64,000 nucleotides of DNA from Schizosaccharomyces osmophilus. Lineage: Eukaryota; Ascomycota; Schizosaccharomycetes; Schizosaccharomycetales; Schizosaccharomycetaceae. A program made the position numbers and the translations under genes. Where the stretch lies: contig NC_079238.1 of NCBI RefSeq assembly GCF_027921745.1, forward strand, positions 620,001 to 684,000, given 5' to 3'. Positions 10,285 to 21,667 of the stretch are shown one piece after another (position 1 is the first letter of the stretch; every line of letters starts with the position of its first letter). Under the pieces are notes generated by a model. The model searched no databases. It was not told the DNA's origin and saw nothing but the letters and a program-made list of their open reading frames with translations.

Positions 10285-11080
10285 GTATTTCCTCTCTCTC
10301 TCTCTTTCTCTCATTCTCTCTTTCATCTTCTATATTCTGGTTTCATGAATCTTTTTGGCTCCTTCTATTTTCTCTTCTTAATGACCAATATTTTTGTTGA
10401 TTGTTGATTGACTTGAATCAACTATTTCTCCCCTAAAAAAATGCCAGTTGCTTTCCTTTATTTTTCATTTTATATTGTTTGCGTACACATGATGACGAGT
10501 GCAATGGCTTCGTTTTTTCTATGTCGTTTATTTAAATAACAGATATCCATTCTTTTGTTTTTGAACTAGAACAGCATAGTGGTCATAGTTTCATAGCTCT
10601 TCCTAAGACGTATAAGTAATAAGAGCTAGTTTATATAATAAGCTCAGAGAGCCAAGTAAGTTTTAAACCCTCAAACATCAAAGCGTACATAATCTACTGT
10701 TCTGATTTGAGTAACTCCTAAAAATCATTCATAATTGCTTAATCCTCAAGATTTTATGAACGTGCGGTAAGCGTCTGTTATATTGATCTTATGCCAAGGA
10801 AAAACAAGACCCGAAACGAGTAGAAGGCTTCCTAAACATTCGATAAGGTATATAGTAAATAAATGATAAGTAGACTTGGGCCTGACGAAATCCGCAATCC
10901 CGCCTATACCTTTTAGACATAAGACTCTTTCTCAGGCAGCATCTCAGACAGTCGACCTTCGTAACAGTTTTGTATAAATAATTTCTTTTTTTAAACTTAA
11001 GGAAAGATAAATTGCACGTATTTCTTCAATGACCATTTAAATTGAGTTGTTCCTTCTTTCATCAACACTTCGACAAGACT
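10285..11080. other. rho4 3' region and intergenic, with a pyrimidine-rich tract
   Basis: About 800 bp. A CT-rich simple tract at 10291-10324 follows the rho4 stop codon and probably lies in its 3' UTR. I see no further gene. Confidence 0.55.
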
Positions 11081-11314
11081 TCAAGTAGCGTCCGGCATAT
11101 CCGAGTCCTTCTTTTCTAGTACAGAGTCTTGGAATCCTTTCCATAATGAGGCGACGTTCTCAAATTCCTTTCCCACCCCATTAATACCTTCCATATTCTT
11201 ATTCAAAACAGACATCAAATTTACGACTTCATGCATGCTTTTGCCGATTTGTAAACTCAGTAAACGTCGTTTCCTTTCAAAACTTAAGTCATCCATTGAC
11301 TCATTCTGATCCAT
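11081..11314 (-). CDS. dad1: DASH complex subunit Dad1
   Basis: A 77-aa single-exon protein. Dad1 is a small helical subunit of the DASH/Dam1 ring that couples kinetochores to microtubule plus ends. Identification rests on size, the helical central motif (LQIGKSMHEVVNLMSVLNKN, then a segment around residue 60 with Phe-Glu-Asn-Val and Leu-Trp) and position between rho4 and nse2, as in S. pombe. The acidic tail is typical. The start is the first Met of the open frame. Confidence 0.85.
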   Translation of the reverse strand: MDQNESMDDLSFERKRRLLSLQIGKSMHEVVNLMSVLNKNMEGINGVGKEFENVASLWKGFQDSVLEKKDSDMPDAT

Positions 11315-11589
11315 CTTTTGTTTATTTAATCGTCGGATGTATCATATATATGGGAAGTTGAATGAGCATGGTAGATACGGTAATTTCATTTAGTTCAGGA
11401 AACTAAACTGTAATTATTTGAAGCAGAAATTCTTTATTATTAGAATAAACAAAAAAATCACTCATATTCAAATAGACAGCTCCACTTTATATAAAGGTCT
11501 AAAATTTCAAACTATCAACAAGCGTCAATGGAAGATGTTTAAGTAAATAAGACTATAAAAACATACAGAGACAAAGAAAGAAAAAACCA

Positions 11590-12688
11590 CTAGTCCTCTC
11601 TGGCTAATTCCTGAACTCGACGTAACCGCCTTTCAAGAACTGGATCTTCTTTCAGGTCTGATTTCCGCAATTGAGAATTACATCCAACGACTGGACATCG
11701 ACATCCACTTGTTCCAACTAAAGAGTATATGGCAACCTTCTCATAGTAGTGACTACACCTTTTGGAAATAACAGGATGAGCTATCGGTTGTAAAGTCAAC
11801 GGACAGCGGGTTTCAATGGTTGAAGAAGAGATGACAATATCATCATCTTCAGCAATTTGCTGCGTATTTGGTTCAAAGAAGAACCGCATTGGTGGGAATG
11901 CTTTCCCATCAAGATTCTGTTCATGCCAAATGGTCTGTCGGAATTCGATGTAATTACCTTCGTTCCCGTATTTTTCAAAGTCAGATTTAGTTTCATAATT
12001 TTGAAGTAATTGTTTAAACTTTTGGGTATATACATCTAACATGCTGGATGCCTATAGTGATCATTAGCTTCACAAGAAATATACCACCCATGGCTTTTCT
12101 GAATTGGCACGTACCTCCAAGAAATCAAGATTTCTCTTAACGCTAGTATCCAAATCATCAACGGCATTTTTTATTAATCTTAGTCTTTCTTTGGCGTCCA
12201 GTAATTCTTTGATTGATGCATCCAGTGTATCTAAAGACTAGCCATATTAGCTTGATTCGAATAACAATTTAACATTTCAATCAGGAAAGATGTCTCTTTC
12301 ATCACCTTTGGTTTCTCAAGAGACCATAGAAGATACGCAACATAGCTGGTACTTTGAAGCGACATTTGCTTCTAGTGAAATTGAAACGAAAACATCTTTA
12401 ATTTATTTGATAAACAAACGATCCCCGGTTCCATCAGCTTAAAGCTTGTCGCTCAAAGCTGCTAGTTTTGGAACTTCAATGAAACCTGTATCATTTTTAC
12501 ACAATCAAGCCTTAATTCCTTACCTCATTATCATTCAATTCAACAACCAATATAGAAGCACGAATGATCTGTTTAATCGATTCTTCAATAGTCTTCGAAT
12601 GGTATTCATAACTAGCAGATTCATCCAAGCCGGGAGCTAAAACTTGGCGAATCTTACTTACAGAGGTTTTTAGTTGAACGTCTGACAT
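11590..12688 (-). CDS. nse2: Nse2/Mms21-type SUMO E3 ligase of the Smc5-Smc6 complex
   Basis: Four exons: 12688-12524, 12371-12306, 12237-12115, 12051-11590; 271 aa. The C-terminal exon holds an SP-RING (CPLTLQPIAHPV, then KRCSHYY, then CRCPVVGC), the E3 SUMO-ligase module. The first three exons give the helical region that docks on Smc5. Nse2 acts in homologous recombination repair. Intron 1 is long (152 nt). The donor of intron 2 is GTGATG, weak by fission yeast standards; I accepted it because it joins exons in frame (EKPK to SLDTLDASIK). Position between dad1 and taz1 agrees with S. pombe. Confidence 0.9.
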
Positions 12689-13115
12689 AAATCAATTATA
12701 TTGGATCCTTTCGTTTCTCAATGTAGAGAATGCTACTAAGTTCTTAGTGAAGCTGGAAAGACGAATTCCATGATGGTCGGTCATGACAATTTTTCATTAA
12801 GTAAACTCCTTCAAATTTCTATTTATCTATGATAATAGATACACTTAACACCTTTGTTACCATTTTAAATTAATAACTATGCGTAGAATTCAAATACAGA
12901 TATATTCATTTTTCAGAGTAAAGTGATGTTTTTCTTTTCTCCCATTACTTCAATAAATTAAATCATATAGCACATAATTAAAATTGTAATTGCAGAACAA
13001 AGCCTTGGTAAAGGTCTATTTTACCAACAGCAAGAATGTTCTGTAGAAACCAAAATTTCAAGCCGTAACGAATTGGACGTTTACCATTTTTAAAAACGAA
13101 AAAGCAAAGGAAAAA
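12689..13115. other. Intergenic, nse2 promoter and taz1 3' side
   Basis: About 430 bp, AT-rich. I see no RNA gene or ORF in it. Confidence 0.6.
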
Positions 13116-15062
13116 TCACTGCATTGCTGAGGCTTCTTTGCTGTAGGGAATTTTATGAATTTCGCAATATGCCGGTCCGACTGTAACATACTTCCAGTTG
13201 GGTGAATGTTGGTACAGATTTTGAAGCTGATTTTGCTTCATATAACGGGCTTTGATTAGCCTTGCTTTGTCTTTAATATGAGTAGGTGTGAAATGACTTA
13301 AAGGCTTGTTATCAATTCTCTGAATGTAAACAATTTTTGACCAGCTGCAACCGTATTGTTCTATCATATTAAACACTTCACGCTCTTGTTCTTCCGTCCA
13401 CTTCCTGCGGAGCTTATAACCTTCGTATGGAGAATCCTGTCGCCGTGATTCAGAGCGTCCTTCAGCCTTTTCCGTAGACGTTCTCATTACAACTGTCCTA
13501 TTAGAATTAGACTGGTCTTTCAAAGAAGAATTTCGAATTGGCGGAAAATCCTCATCCTCTTCTTCAACACTAGAAACGTCGGATACGGCATTAGGGTTAA
13601 CATTGACTGAGAATCGATTTTGAACTGAAGGAGCTCTTTGCTCATTCGTTGTATTTTTTTCACGCTCCTGTAATGATTTAATTCTCTCTTCAATTAATTT
13701 CAAAAGTGAAGACGCTTGATTATGAACAGAGGTGATGGTTTGCTCAGATAGCGATGCTACAGCGATAGATAACTCTTCGGAAATAGATTGCAATACTTCT
13801 ACTTCAGAAACATTTGTATCATTTATCTTTTTCCTGTTGGTACTTGAAGATTCAATTGTATCCTCGTATACGTTAGACGGTGCTGCCTCTTTTGGTTGCG
13901 TTTCTGAATTTTCATCTACCTGTTCGCCAGCCTGGGATTGAAAGACGGGCAGATTGTCCGCTTCTGTTTCAGAATTGATATGATTCTCCTCGCCAGCATC
14001 TAAGGTATTTTTTTGCAAAGGCTTTTCGGGCTCTTTTCCAGGAGGACTGCTTGACATAGATACTCTTTTTCGTAAACGAGAGAGAAGGTCATAGTTTTCC
14101 GGATAGGCTGTTAATTTCTTCGGTCCGAAAGAAGTGTTGTGTAACCGTCTTACAGATTGGGAGTCAGTAAGAAAATCAAACACAGTGATCACGAATTTCC
14201 GATATGGGTTTATTTCTTTTGGAGGAGAGGATATGCATTTTTCGATAATACCTTTCAAATAATCAAAGATGTTTTGCTTCTTCCAAACAGACCTTCCCAC
14301 ACTGTCTAGGGCAGCCTGGGATTTGTAAGGAAGTAAAGTGAATAAAAACTTCTCGGGATTCTTTTTGTAGGGAAACGTATTAGAAAAACAATAACGTGAC
14401 ACTAGTTCTTCAAACAGTCGCAATGCAGCGGTATAAAATGAGGAATCTTCATCAACCACGAGTAAACTGTCTATGACGATTGCCATCAAAACAAAATGCT
14501 TATTACTTACATCAAAGAGATCAATTGTCCCGGTAAAAAACTGAATCTCACTCAATTGAATTTCCGCCATCTCAAACAACTTCTGGTAAGGCTCGTTTGC
14601 TTGGATATATGAAAGGAAAACTGTTATGTCTAATCCATATGTTGATACTAGGTCATTCGAAAAGTCTCGCACCTTGGTAAGAAACTTATCATCAAATTTT
14701 TCAAAGTAATTTTGTGGCCCATCAATCCGAAAAGTAAACTCTGCGAATACATCGCAGAAAACCTTTGACATTTCATAAGCTAAATTGGCCAACAACGGGC
14801 AATCCTTTGCCATCTTTGAAGCACGCTCAAAGTCCCATTGATAACCAACATTGGCATTTCCCTCTGGCTGCTCCATCATACTTGGATTACTTGATACATT
14901 GGCTTTATCCACCGGGCCTAGCACGTCGGATCCCTCGCCATTCGCGTCCTCTGGAAAATTGGGGTTTTCATTTTTTTCTCCTTTAGAAGCTATGTTCTCT
15001 AATTTCTCACTTTTTTCGGCTTTCTCGTTTGCTTTCCTCGATAAAGGAGACGCTTCTGACAT
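13116..15062 (-). CDS. taz1: Taz1 telomere double-strand DNA-binding protein (TRF family)
   Basis: A 648-aa single-exon protein. The C-terminal Myb/telobox domain starts near residue 552 (RRKWTEEQEREVFNMIEQYG) and ends with IKDKARLIKARY in place of the usual VDLKDKxRN telobox helix. The region around residues 75-330 is helical and fits the TRF homology (dimerisation) domain. A Ser/Glu-rich linker lies between. Taz1 binds telomeric repeats, recruits Rap1, limits telomerase and supports the meiotic bouquet. Length is close to that of S. pombe Taz1 (about 660 aa) and the gene sits beside nse2 as in S. pombe. The upstream region holds two tandem forkhead sites. Confidence 0.92.
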   Translation of the reverse strand: MSEASPLSRKANEKAEKSEKLENIASKGEKNENPNFPEDANGEGSDVLGPVDKANVSSNPSMMEQPEGNANVGYQWDFERASKMAKDCPLLANLAYEMSKVFCDVFAEFTFRIDGPQNYFEKFDDKFLTKVRDFSNDLVSTYGLDITVFLSYIQANEPYQKLFEMAEIQLSEIQFFTGTIDLFDVSNKHFVLMAIVIDSLLVVDEDSSFYTAALRLFEELVSRYCFSNTFPYKKNPEKFLFTLLPYKSQAALDSVGRSVWKKQNIFDYLKGIIEKCISSPPKEINPYRKFVITVFDFLTDSQSVRRLHNTSFGPKKLTAYPENYDLLSRLRKRVSMSSSPPGKEPEKPLQKNTLDAGEENHINSETEADNLPVFQSQAGEQVDENSETQPKEAAPSNVYEDTIESSSTNRKKINDTNVSEVEVLQSISEELSIAVASLSEQTITSVHNQASSLLKLIEERIKSLQEREKNTTNEQRAPSVQNRFSVNVNPNAVSDVSSVEEEDEDFPPIRNSSLKDQSNSNRTVVMRTSTEKAEGRSESRRQDSPYEGYKLRRKWTEEQEREVFNMIEQYGCSWSKIVYIQRIDNKPLSHFTPTHIKDKARLIKARYMKQNQLQNLYQHSPNWKYVTVGPAYCEIHKIPYSKEASAMQ

Positions 15063-15584
15063 TTTTCTTCGTTTTCACCGTTCCAAATCTGTCAAAAAAT
15101 CTTTTTGTATACGTTTTCTCGTTTTAATTGTAAATGAAGAAAAAATCGACTATACAAAACTGTCTAAATGAAATCATCCATCGACTTTTTTCTTGCTCTG
15201 ACATCGAATTTGGTGTTGTAAATCATTGCGTTGCATGTCACCATTTTATTTTACGAAACGAAAAGATATGCAGTGCAGCCCTTGTTTGTTTACATCTTTG
15301 TTTACAGTGATGAAGGAAAAGAAAATATAAGAAATTCTTAAAGTTTCATGTGAATTAATTTCTGATTTTTTCTACTATCAGTATCTTAGTGAGATGCTAG
15401 TTAGTACTCTACTTCATTCCGTTTGGACACTTACGAGTCCTTTGAACAAGTTTTATGAAGTGAAACCAGCTTGTGGCTCAATTCATTGAGGATTTATTAT
15501 ACTGTAGAATTGCGCAAGGAGAGATAAAACAGAAAAATTTGTATTGGGGAGAGTGCACAAAAGGATTCCTCTAGACTAGAAGAT
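15063..15584. other. taz1 upstream region
   Basis: About 520 bp between the taz1 start and the 3' end of the 304-aa gene. It contains the tandem forkhead sites listed separately. Nothing else was seen. Confidence 0.55.
15285..15305 (-). promoter_or_regulatory. Tandem FLEX/forkhead sites upstream of taz1
   Basis: Two exact copies of GTAAACAAA on the minus strand (15285-15293 and 15297-15305), 12 bp centre to centre, about one helical turn. They lie 220-245 bp upstream of the taz1 start and in the direction of its transcription. Such spacing would place two forkhead proteins on the same face of the DNA. Binding by Mei4 (meiosis) or Fkh2/Sep1 (M-G1) is inference. Confidence 0.55.
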
Positions 15585-16547
15585 TTACAACTGTTGTGGC
15601 AGACGAGAAGATTGTACTTGACAGTTTTTGGAGTTATTGTTGACCATTTCTTGATGCTCAGCAAGAGCGTTCATAAAAAGTCTCTTTGCAAACTGAAATT
15701 CATTTCGTAGTGTTTTTAAATGGACCTTCATCTCCGCAATGACTTTTTCATGGTTTGCATTTAGATGCCTTTCATCATTTAACATTCGCTCAAGCTCACG
15801 AATTCGAAGAGTATACTATTGAGATTAGATTAGATAAATAAACAAATTAATTCAAAACATTACCTTTTCCACAGAATGGTCTTCCAAAATGGATTGTGTA
15901 GGCGACACTGAGTTATAATGCAAAATCGACGAATTCTTTTCTCGTGAGGCCACAGGCGTAGATGTTACGCAAAAAGAACTAGAATTAAATAAAGGCTTTG
16001 ACTTTTCGTCTTTCGAATCGAGTATCGAGTTTCCAAACAAATGCAAGCTCGAAAAGGGTCGACGCTGATCACTAGAACCAAGATAACTTGGCTGTATTAA
16101 AGATCGGGGTGTGTAAGATGTAAGATCTTTCTTTCCTTTATCCTTTACTTTTCCCAAACTCGTTCTTTGTTTATCCATGCTCAGGTTGCTCTTGCTCATC
16201 GAAGTATCCTCAGTAGCTGGCATAGAAAAATCTGATTTAAGAAACGTTAAAGAACTCTTATTCACTTTGCTTTGTATATTCAAATCTTTCGGAGAAAGCA
16301 CCGAACGGGTGTTCCGTTTGCTTTTACCAGGTTCCTTTTGTAGATAATTATCGTTCGCACGTAGAATGCTATCTAATTCTTTCATTTTATCCTCCAAAAA
16401 TGTATTATCACGAGGAAGGCTTCTGCTCCTTGGTTTATCCTTCATTTCATCATGACGGCTCAATGCACTTTCCAGATTTTCATCCTTCTTGGATTCATCT
16501 TTGTCTAACTTTTTTTTAGTAGAGTAACTTTTGAAATAGTTTTTCAT
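15585..16547 (-). CDS. Basic, Ser-rich protein with C-terminal coiled coil, unrecognised
   Basis: Two exons, 16547-15864 and 15815-15585, with a 48-nt intron (GTAATG donor, CAATAG acceptor); 304 aa. The first 220 residues are low-complexity, rich in Ser, Lys and Asp, with RSRSLPRDN and SPKDL phosphosite-like motifs. The last 80 residues (YTLRIRELERMLNDE, then VIAEMKVHLKTLRNEF) form an amphipathic helix typical of a short coiled coil. I do not recognise the family. Length, basic disordered region and terminal coiled coil would fit a cytoskeletal or spindle-pole adaptor, but that is a guess. A forkhead site lies 63 bp upstream of the start. Confidence 0.75.
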
Positions 16548-16609
16548 CCTAAATATGTTTGCGCAAGGTAACTACGATGAAGACGACCATTTATAAGTTC
16601 GCCCAACAT

Positions 16610-16618
16610 GTAAACAAA
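16610..16618 (+). promoter_or_regulatory. FLEX/forkhead site upstream of the 304-aa gene
   Basis: Exact GTAAACAAA 63 bp upstream of the start at 16547, in a 191-bp intergenic gap, so this gene is the obvious candidate target. Use in meiosis or M-G1 is inference. Confidence 0.45.
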
Positions 16619-16738
16619 CTAAGAGACTACTGAAAATTAAGGACCTCAACACAGGTTTCGTCTCCCATATTAGAAAATAAATCCATCAAACGAGTTAATA
16701 AATAAAAGCATAAATAATTAACCATTTCCCTTATATTT

Positions 16739-19700
16739 TCAATGATCACCTCCCCTTAAGTAATCAAGTAATTGCCCTTGATACAAGACAGTAGATATAT
16801 TATGGGGTATTGGAACCGACGAATAATGATTCTTTATAGAAGAGGAAGACATAAACATGTACTCTCTCAGTATCTTACGCAGAACTAGAGTCGGTTCGCT
16901 CTGCTTCAGATGAAACAATTGTATATTTGCAACTGGCACAACATAACCACACTTACTATGCCCAAGTAATCCATAGGCTAGGCAAGGATTAATATTCAAA
17001 GCGTTAAAGTTTGGAACCAGGGTAGCTGCTTCTCTCACTATACCTGCAATTTCAATGTTTTCTGGGGTTTGCAGCGAATTGCAGGGGTTGTTGCATGATC
17101 TGAAAAGAATATTGAAAAATGGTTTTATACATGGTTTAAAAATGTCATAAATTAAACAATTGCCGATAACAAACGTCGATTTATCCATGAACTCTTGGGA
17201 GTCTGCCACTTGTTTCCAAGCATTGAGTTCCTCTAACGATAGAACACCAACTTTCATTATACTCAAACACCAAGAAAACGAGCCTATCTTCATAATCTCA
17301 TTGCTGGTTCTCCAGATCTTCTGAAATACGTCCACCATTGAGTCTGTCTCACTCAACAAAAACCATTTAATATGTTCAAGTTCACCATAAGTATCGCTCC
17401 AGTTGCATAGTAGATACTTATTTAGCACGATCGTATAAGTCACATGTAAAGTATAATCATTAAACAGGGCACTGGCAGAATTTGTATTAGCTAATTTATA
17501 ATCCAGTAAAGTGCCGATAGGCTTTTCAACAGCAAAAGGACGGAATTTAGCTTTAAAAGAAGAATTATTCAGCGGTGGAGTACTATATATGTCCAATGCA
17601 ATAGTTGTAGGAGACAAATCCTTCATCGCAAGAGGCTGACCAATAGCGCAAACAGCTGAAGAAGGTATTATTCTTAAAAAAAGTTTATCATTAAGCAAGC
17701 CAGCTTTCTTAGTTTCATTAGAAATAACTTCATTAAACAAAGTAAACAACTGGCATGTTGAAAAGAACGAACGAACGGAATCATCAACGAAGAATAAAAC
17801 TAGAACATTATCATTGGAATAGACATTGGCACATTCTTTAGCCAGATCTGAAATACTTGTGCTTTGTTGTTCATTAAATTGGTCACCAGATTCGGAAAAC
17901 GATTTCAAGCAAGGTGAATCATAATCTATAATCCCATTTTTTTGTAATGTTACAAGATTTCCAAACTCAAGCTTGCCAAAATAACTATTTTCATAAGCGA
18001 AACGAATATCATCAAACAGAGATTTGACTAACGTAATTGATTCCGGCTTTTCCTGGGTAAAAAGCAAAACTCTATAATTTCTTTTTTCATCGAGTGGCTG
18101 AAGGTTTAAAGATAACCAATGTTTAGTAGCATTAAAATCAACCGTTAGCTTTTGATTATTTGATTTCAATATTACACCAGGTTGATTCACATTAATTAAA
18201 TATGTATTAGCCACATCAACGCCTTTGGTGCCATTGCCATTCATTTCAGTTTCCCGAGAAGCGCAAGATCTTAATGAAATACGTCTGCTTAGTCCTGAAA
18301 ATAAGTCTTCGAGAAAACCCTTAGTAGCTTCCTGAATGTAGAGATAATCATGTGAATCATTACAGGAAATATAATCTGAATTTTGGTTTCTCCAAAAAGG
18401 TAATAAATAAAAATAGAACGGCTGGCTCAACATTATCTCTAATAACGCCTCCTCTTTAATCATTTTAAGATGCTTCAAATTGTAATCATCCAACAAAGGT
18501 TCAAAAGAATCGTTTATTTTAGTTACATCTGTGTCGCTATTAAATGAAGAAGGACTTAAAAGCTTCGCGCTTTTTGTCTCGAGCGATGGGAAGGACACCC
18601 TTGTTTGGATAGAAAGTTCCAATCCAGAATTAGGTTGGTGTTTAATTGTCTCCCGTAAATTATCGTATAAGTGTTTTTCTTCCTCGACACTGCTGACCGA
18701 GTTTGTTAATGATCCTAGACTATCAGATCGATGGAGCAAATCAGAAGGACACCAGTACTTTCCACCAATTGAGTACTTTTTTGCAATATTGATTGAAGAG
18801 GAAGAAATTGGAATTGCATTATATTGCGGCGGTACAACTTCGTCATGAAAGTAACTCTCAATGTTTGAGTCATCCATACTAGGAGATTTGAGGGGAGCTT
18901 TTGGGATCGCAAGCTCTGAAGGGCTTTTAGATAAAGTTTTTGTTGCTATGTTGTTTTCTTGAGTAAAAGTCTTGGGTGACAAGGGTAATCGCTGACGGTC
19001 GACTTGTGTTTCTTCCAAAAAGCTTTCCAAACCAACTTGATTTAAACTTTCAGATTTCTGCTCTATTTCTTCCATATTTTGAGGGTATGAGTTTACTTCA
19101 TGGGTAGGTAAATCAAAATAGTCAAAATCAGCTTCGGTGATTCCAGCTTCCTCAATATCTTCCATGAGTAGATCATTTCCTCGATCAACTTCTTCCATAC
19201 CATTTTCTGCTGATGGAAAGGGATCGTTTGTTTCGTGTATGGGTAATTGGGGACTAGAAGGTATAGCCAAAGGATTTGGCAGTTCCGGCTTCAAAGGAGC
19301 ACAGGCTGAAGCAGTATGACCCAAGTTCTCCGAGTTTGAATATACCTTTGTTTTATCCTGATCCATATGAGTGCATTCTTTTGATAGCATATCTTTTGAT
19401 GCATAAAAAGGGAAAGAATATGCCTCAGCGGAAAAGTATTTATCAAAGTCATTTACCAAACGCGTGGAAAATGGGGTTTTTATTAAGAAACAAAGGCATA
19501 ACGGCCATGAAAATGCATAGTCCAAAAAATCGACTTGAATTCCCACCCATTTTGTTATTGAAAGATTTGAAAAGCCATAACGATTTTGTAAGGTTTCGAT
19601 AGTTAATATAGACGAAGGTGCTTGAAAAGAGATCAATTTTGCTTTACATCCAAATGGCAATACAACGACCTCCTTTGATACATAGTCTTCCAGATTTGCT

Positions 19701-20298
19701 ATATTTGATAAACAATATAGTGACAGCCCTGTAGGTCGAAAAGAAAACTCCATAGAGCCATTTGTCAGAAAACCAATATGTAAACCAAGAAGAGGGTATT
19801 CGTAAACATCCAAACCTTCCAGACAAAATGTTGAAGCGGCCCTTATTGGGACTAAAAACTCTTTGAGAGAAAGAAATCCATATTCTTTGCAAAGATGATA
19901 CACGCTTAAACGCCGTAAAGCTTGGACAAAGTTAACCTGTATCAAATACGTTATCGAAATGGTTTTATGCTGAAAGAATGAACGACCAAGGCTTCCAGAA
20001 TCATTCAAAACGAGCATAGAAGGTCGAGGCTCAGGTAAAAGCGGGATGGAATCAAATGCATATAAATATAATGAGCCATCTAGAACGCAACAAATTTGAC
20101 TTTTGTTCTTTAATGAGGTCTCGAAATCGTAAAGGTCCTGTAAGGCAGTTTCATTTCCAGAGTTTTGTATTTCATATTTAGCATAAAAGATGGTTTCTGG
20201 GCAAGGCTAGATGGTTATAGTTAGAATCAATGAAAAGTTTACTTGAATGAACATACAATTGAGGAAAAATTTAATAATTGAACCTCATCCTGCTGCAT
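16739..20298 (-). CDS. med13: Mediator kinase-module subunit Med13 (Srb9)
   Basis: Two exons, 20298-20257 (14 codons, MQQDEVQLLNFSSI) and 20206-16739; 1169 aa. Med13 links the Cdk8-cyclin C-Med12 module to core Mediator and represses transcription. Family signatures are the N-terminal segment with FSWPLCLCFLI, and near the C-terminus the TLHVTYTIVLNKYLLCNWSD and GELEHIKWFLL region, typical of the Med13 C-terminal PIWI-like module. The centre is a long acidic/Ser-rich linker. The 5' exon is joined by a 48-nt intron (GTATGT donor, TCTAACTATAAC branch area, CATCTAG acceptor). Its partner Med12 is encoded 24 kb away in this window. Confidence 0.88.
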
Positions 20299-20779
20299 TC
20301 CTGGTTAAATGGTAAACCTATGAAAGGCGAAGTTTAATATGGGTGGTAGATCACAAGATTTTGTTGAATTGGAAATGAAGAAATATAGATTGAAAAGGAA
20401 AAAAAATAGAAAATAGGTATTACTCAAAGAACTAGAAATATACCATCAAATGTTTCCAAAAAATGAGGACTTGAAGGGTTAACCCAACTGGCTATTTTGC
20501 TATTAAACGTTTACGAAAAGAAATAGACTAAGATTCATACACATCAGAACTATCTTTCATCCTAAAACTCTTATATTTTCTCAAACCTTCCATTAAATAG
20601 ACCGAATAAAGTACATACTCTAATAAGTAACCCAAAATATAAACCCATAAAAATATAATGTTTCCTTTGAAAAAAGAATAAACAATCTTGAACTGAGAAA
20701 GCCAGTATGAAAGAAACCCGTTACTGAAGAGCCACAGCCAACAGAGGTCGTTCAATAGGTGATGCTCTAACTCGACGAG
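20299..20779. other. Intergenic with one doubtful small membrane-protein frame
   Basis: A 75-codon minus-strand frame at 20528-20755 would encode two hydrophobic segments (WLWLFSNGFLSYWL and IIFLWVYILGYLLEYVLY) and a polar tail ending SSDVYES. It lies in the same frame as the preceding gene's end and may be only AT-rich chance. I give it no gene status. The rest is the med13 promoter. Confidence 0.35.
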
Positions 20780-21411
20780 TTATTTCTTCTCGTGTTGCTT
20801 ATCATCGCTTTGCTGGTCAGAAGCATCATCTTCGTGCTCGCCTACTATTGAATCTGAGTCGGCAGACAAAGAAGCTTCTTCATCTTCACTACTGTCTTCA
20901 TCGGATTCTGAATCGTAAGCGCGCTCATCAAACCTATTTTGAGCAAATCCTAGCTGGCCGGCAAATTTGGATAAATCCTGCAAAAGCTAAATTATAAAGT
21001 TAGCTATTTGGCTTCAGTTTTTTCAGAATCACGTACATTAGAATCAGAATCATTGTCTGCCTTGGAGGATTTCTTATTCTTATCCTGTTTAGGATCAATC
21101 TCTTCATCACTTCCAACGTCTTTAATTAATTCCAAATCTTCCTTGGAACCTCCTAAATCCATTATGTCCTTGAGCAAAGTTTCATTTTCCTTCTTGGCTT
21201 TCTTGGTTTGTTGCTTCTCACCATTTTTCTGATCCTTCTTGTTCTCTTTATTATCAGAGGGAGATTGCTCTTTTCCCTCTTTTCCTTCTTTCCTTTTTTT
21301 TGATGGATTGCTTGTATCCTTTTTCGAAGGCTTATTGTTTTTGGAAGAAGATTGAGATTTAGCTTCCTTATTAATTGATGATTTGATATCCGAGAATAAA
21401 GACAAATCCAT
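20780..21411 (-). CDS. Short Lys/Glu-rich nucleolar-type protein resembling the N-terminus of Noc1/Mak21
   Basis: Two exons: 21411 to about 21037, ending at DSDSN before GTACGT, and about 20977 to 20780, starting DLSKFAGQLGF. The branch GCTAAC and acceptor TTTGCAG support the intron; about 190 aa. It is extremely rich in Lys, Glu, Ser and Asp, with a KKRKEGKEGKE nuclear/nucleolar signal. Two short motifs (LKDIMDLGGSKEDLELI and LSKFAGQLGF) recall the segment before the folded part of Noc1/Mak21/CEBPZ ribosome-biogenesis factors. The CBF domain that should follow is absent, and there is no room for it before med13. So it is either a stand-alone acidic/basic nucleolar protein or a Noc1 N-terminal duplicate. 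The name is left empty. Confidence 0.7.
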
Positions 21412-21667
21412 TTTTCAATAAGTAAATAGTAGAACACGATTCCTTGGCGTCTTTGTAAACTCCCAAGATCCAAATGTAAAACAATGAGTCAAGCTTAATT
21501 TTTTTTTCTTCGCTACAGCAACAAAAAAATCAAGAAAAGAAACAACTAAACTTGAAAAGTCTTCTATAAAAGAAATTACGAAAATAAAGCAGGCGACAAT
21601 ACACAGGTGTTGGTGGTAATTTCAAGGACACCTTCGTGGTTTCAAATTACTTACTCTAACATAGAAA

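Noticed and set aside
20528-20755. A 75-codon minus-strand frame with two hydrophobic segments
   Set aside because: It lies in the same frame as the end of the Noc1-like gene, is AT-driven and has no motif. Could be a tiny membrane protein, but there is no support beyond being open.
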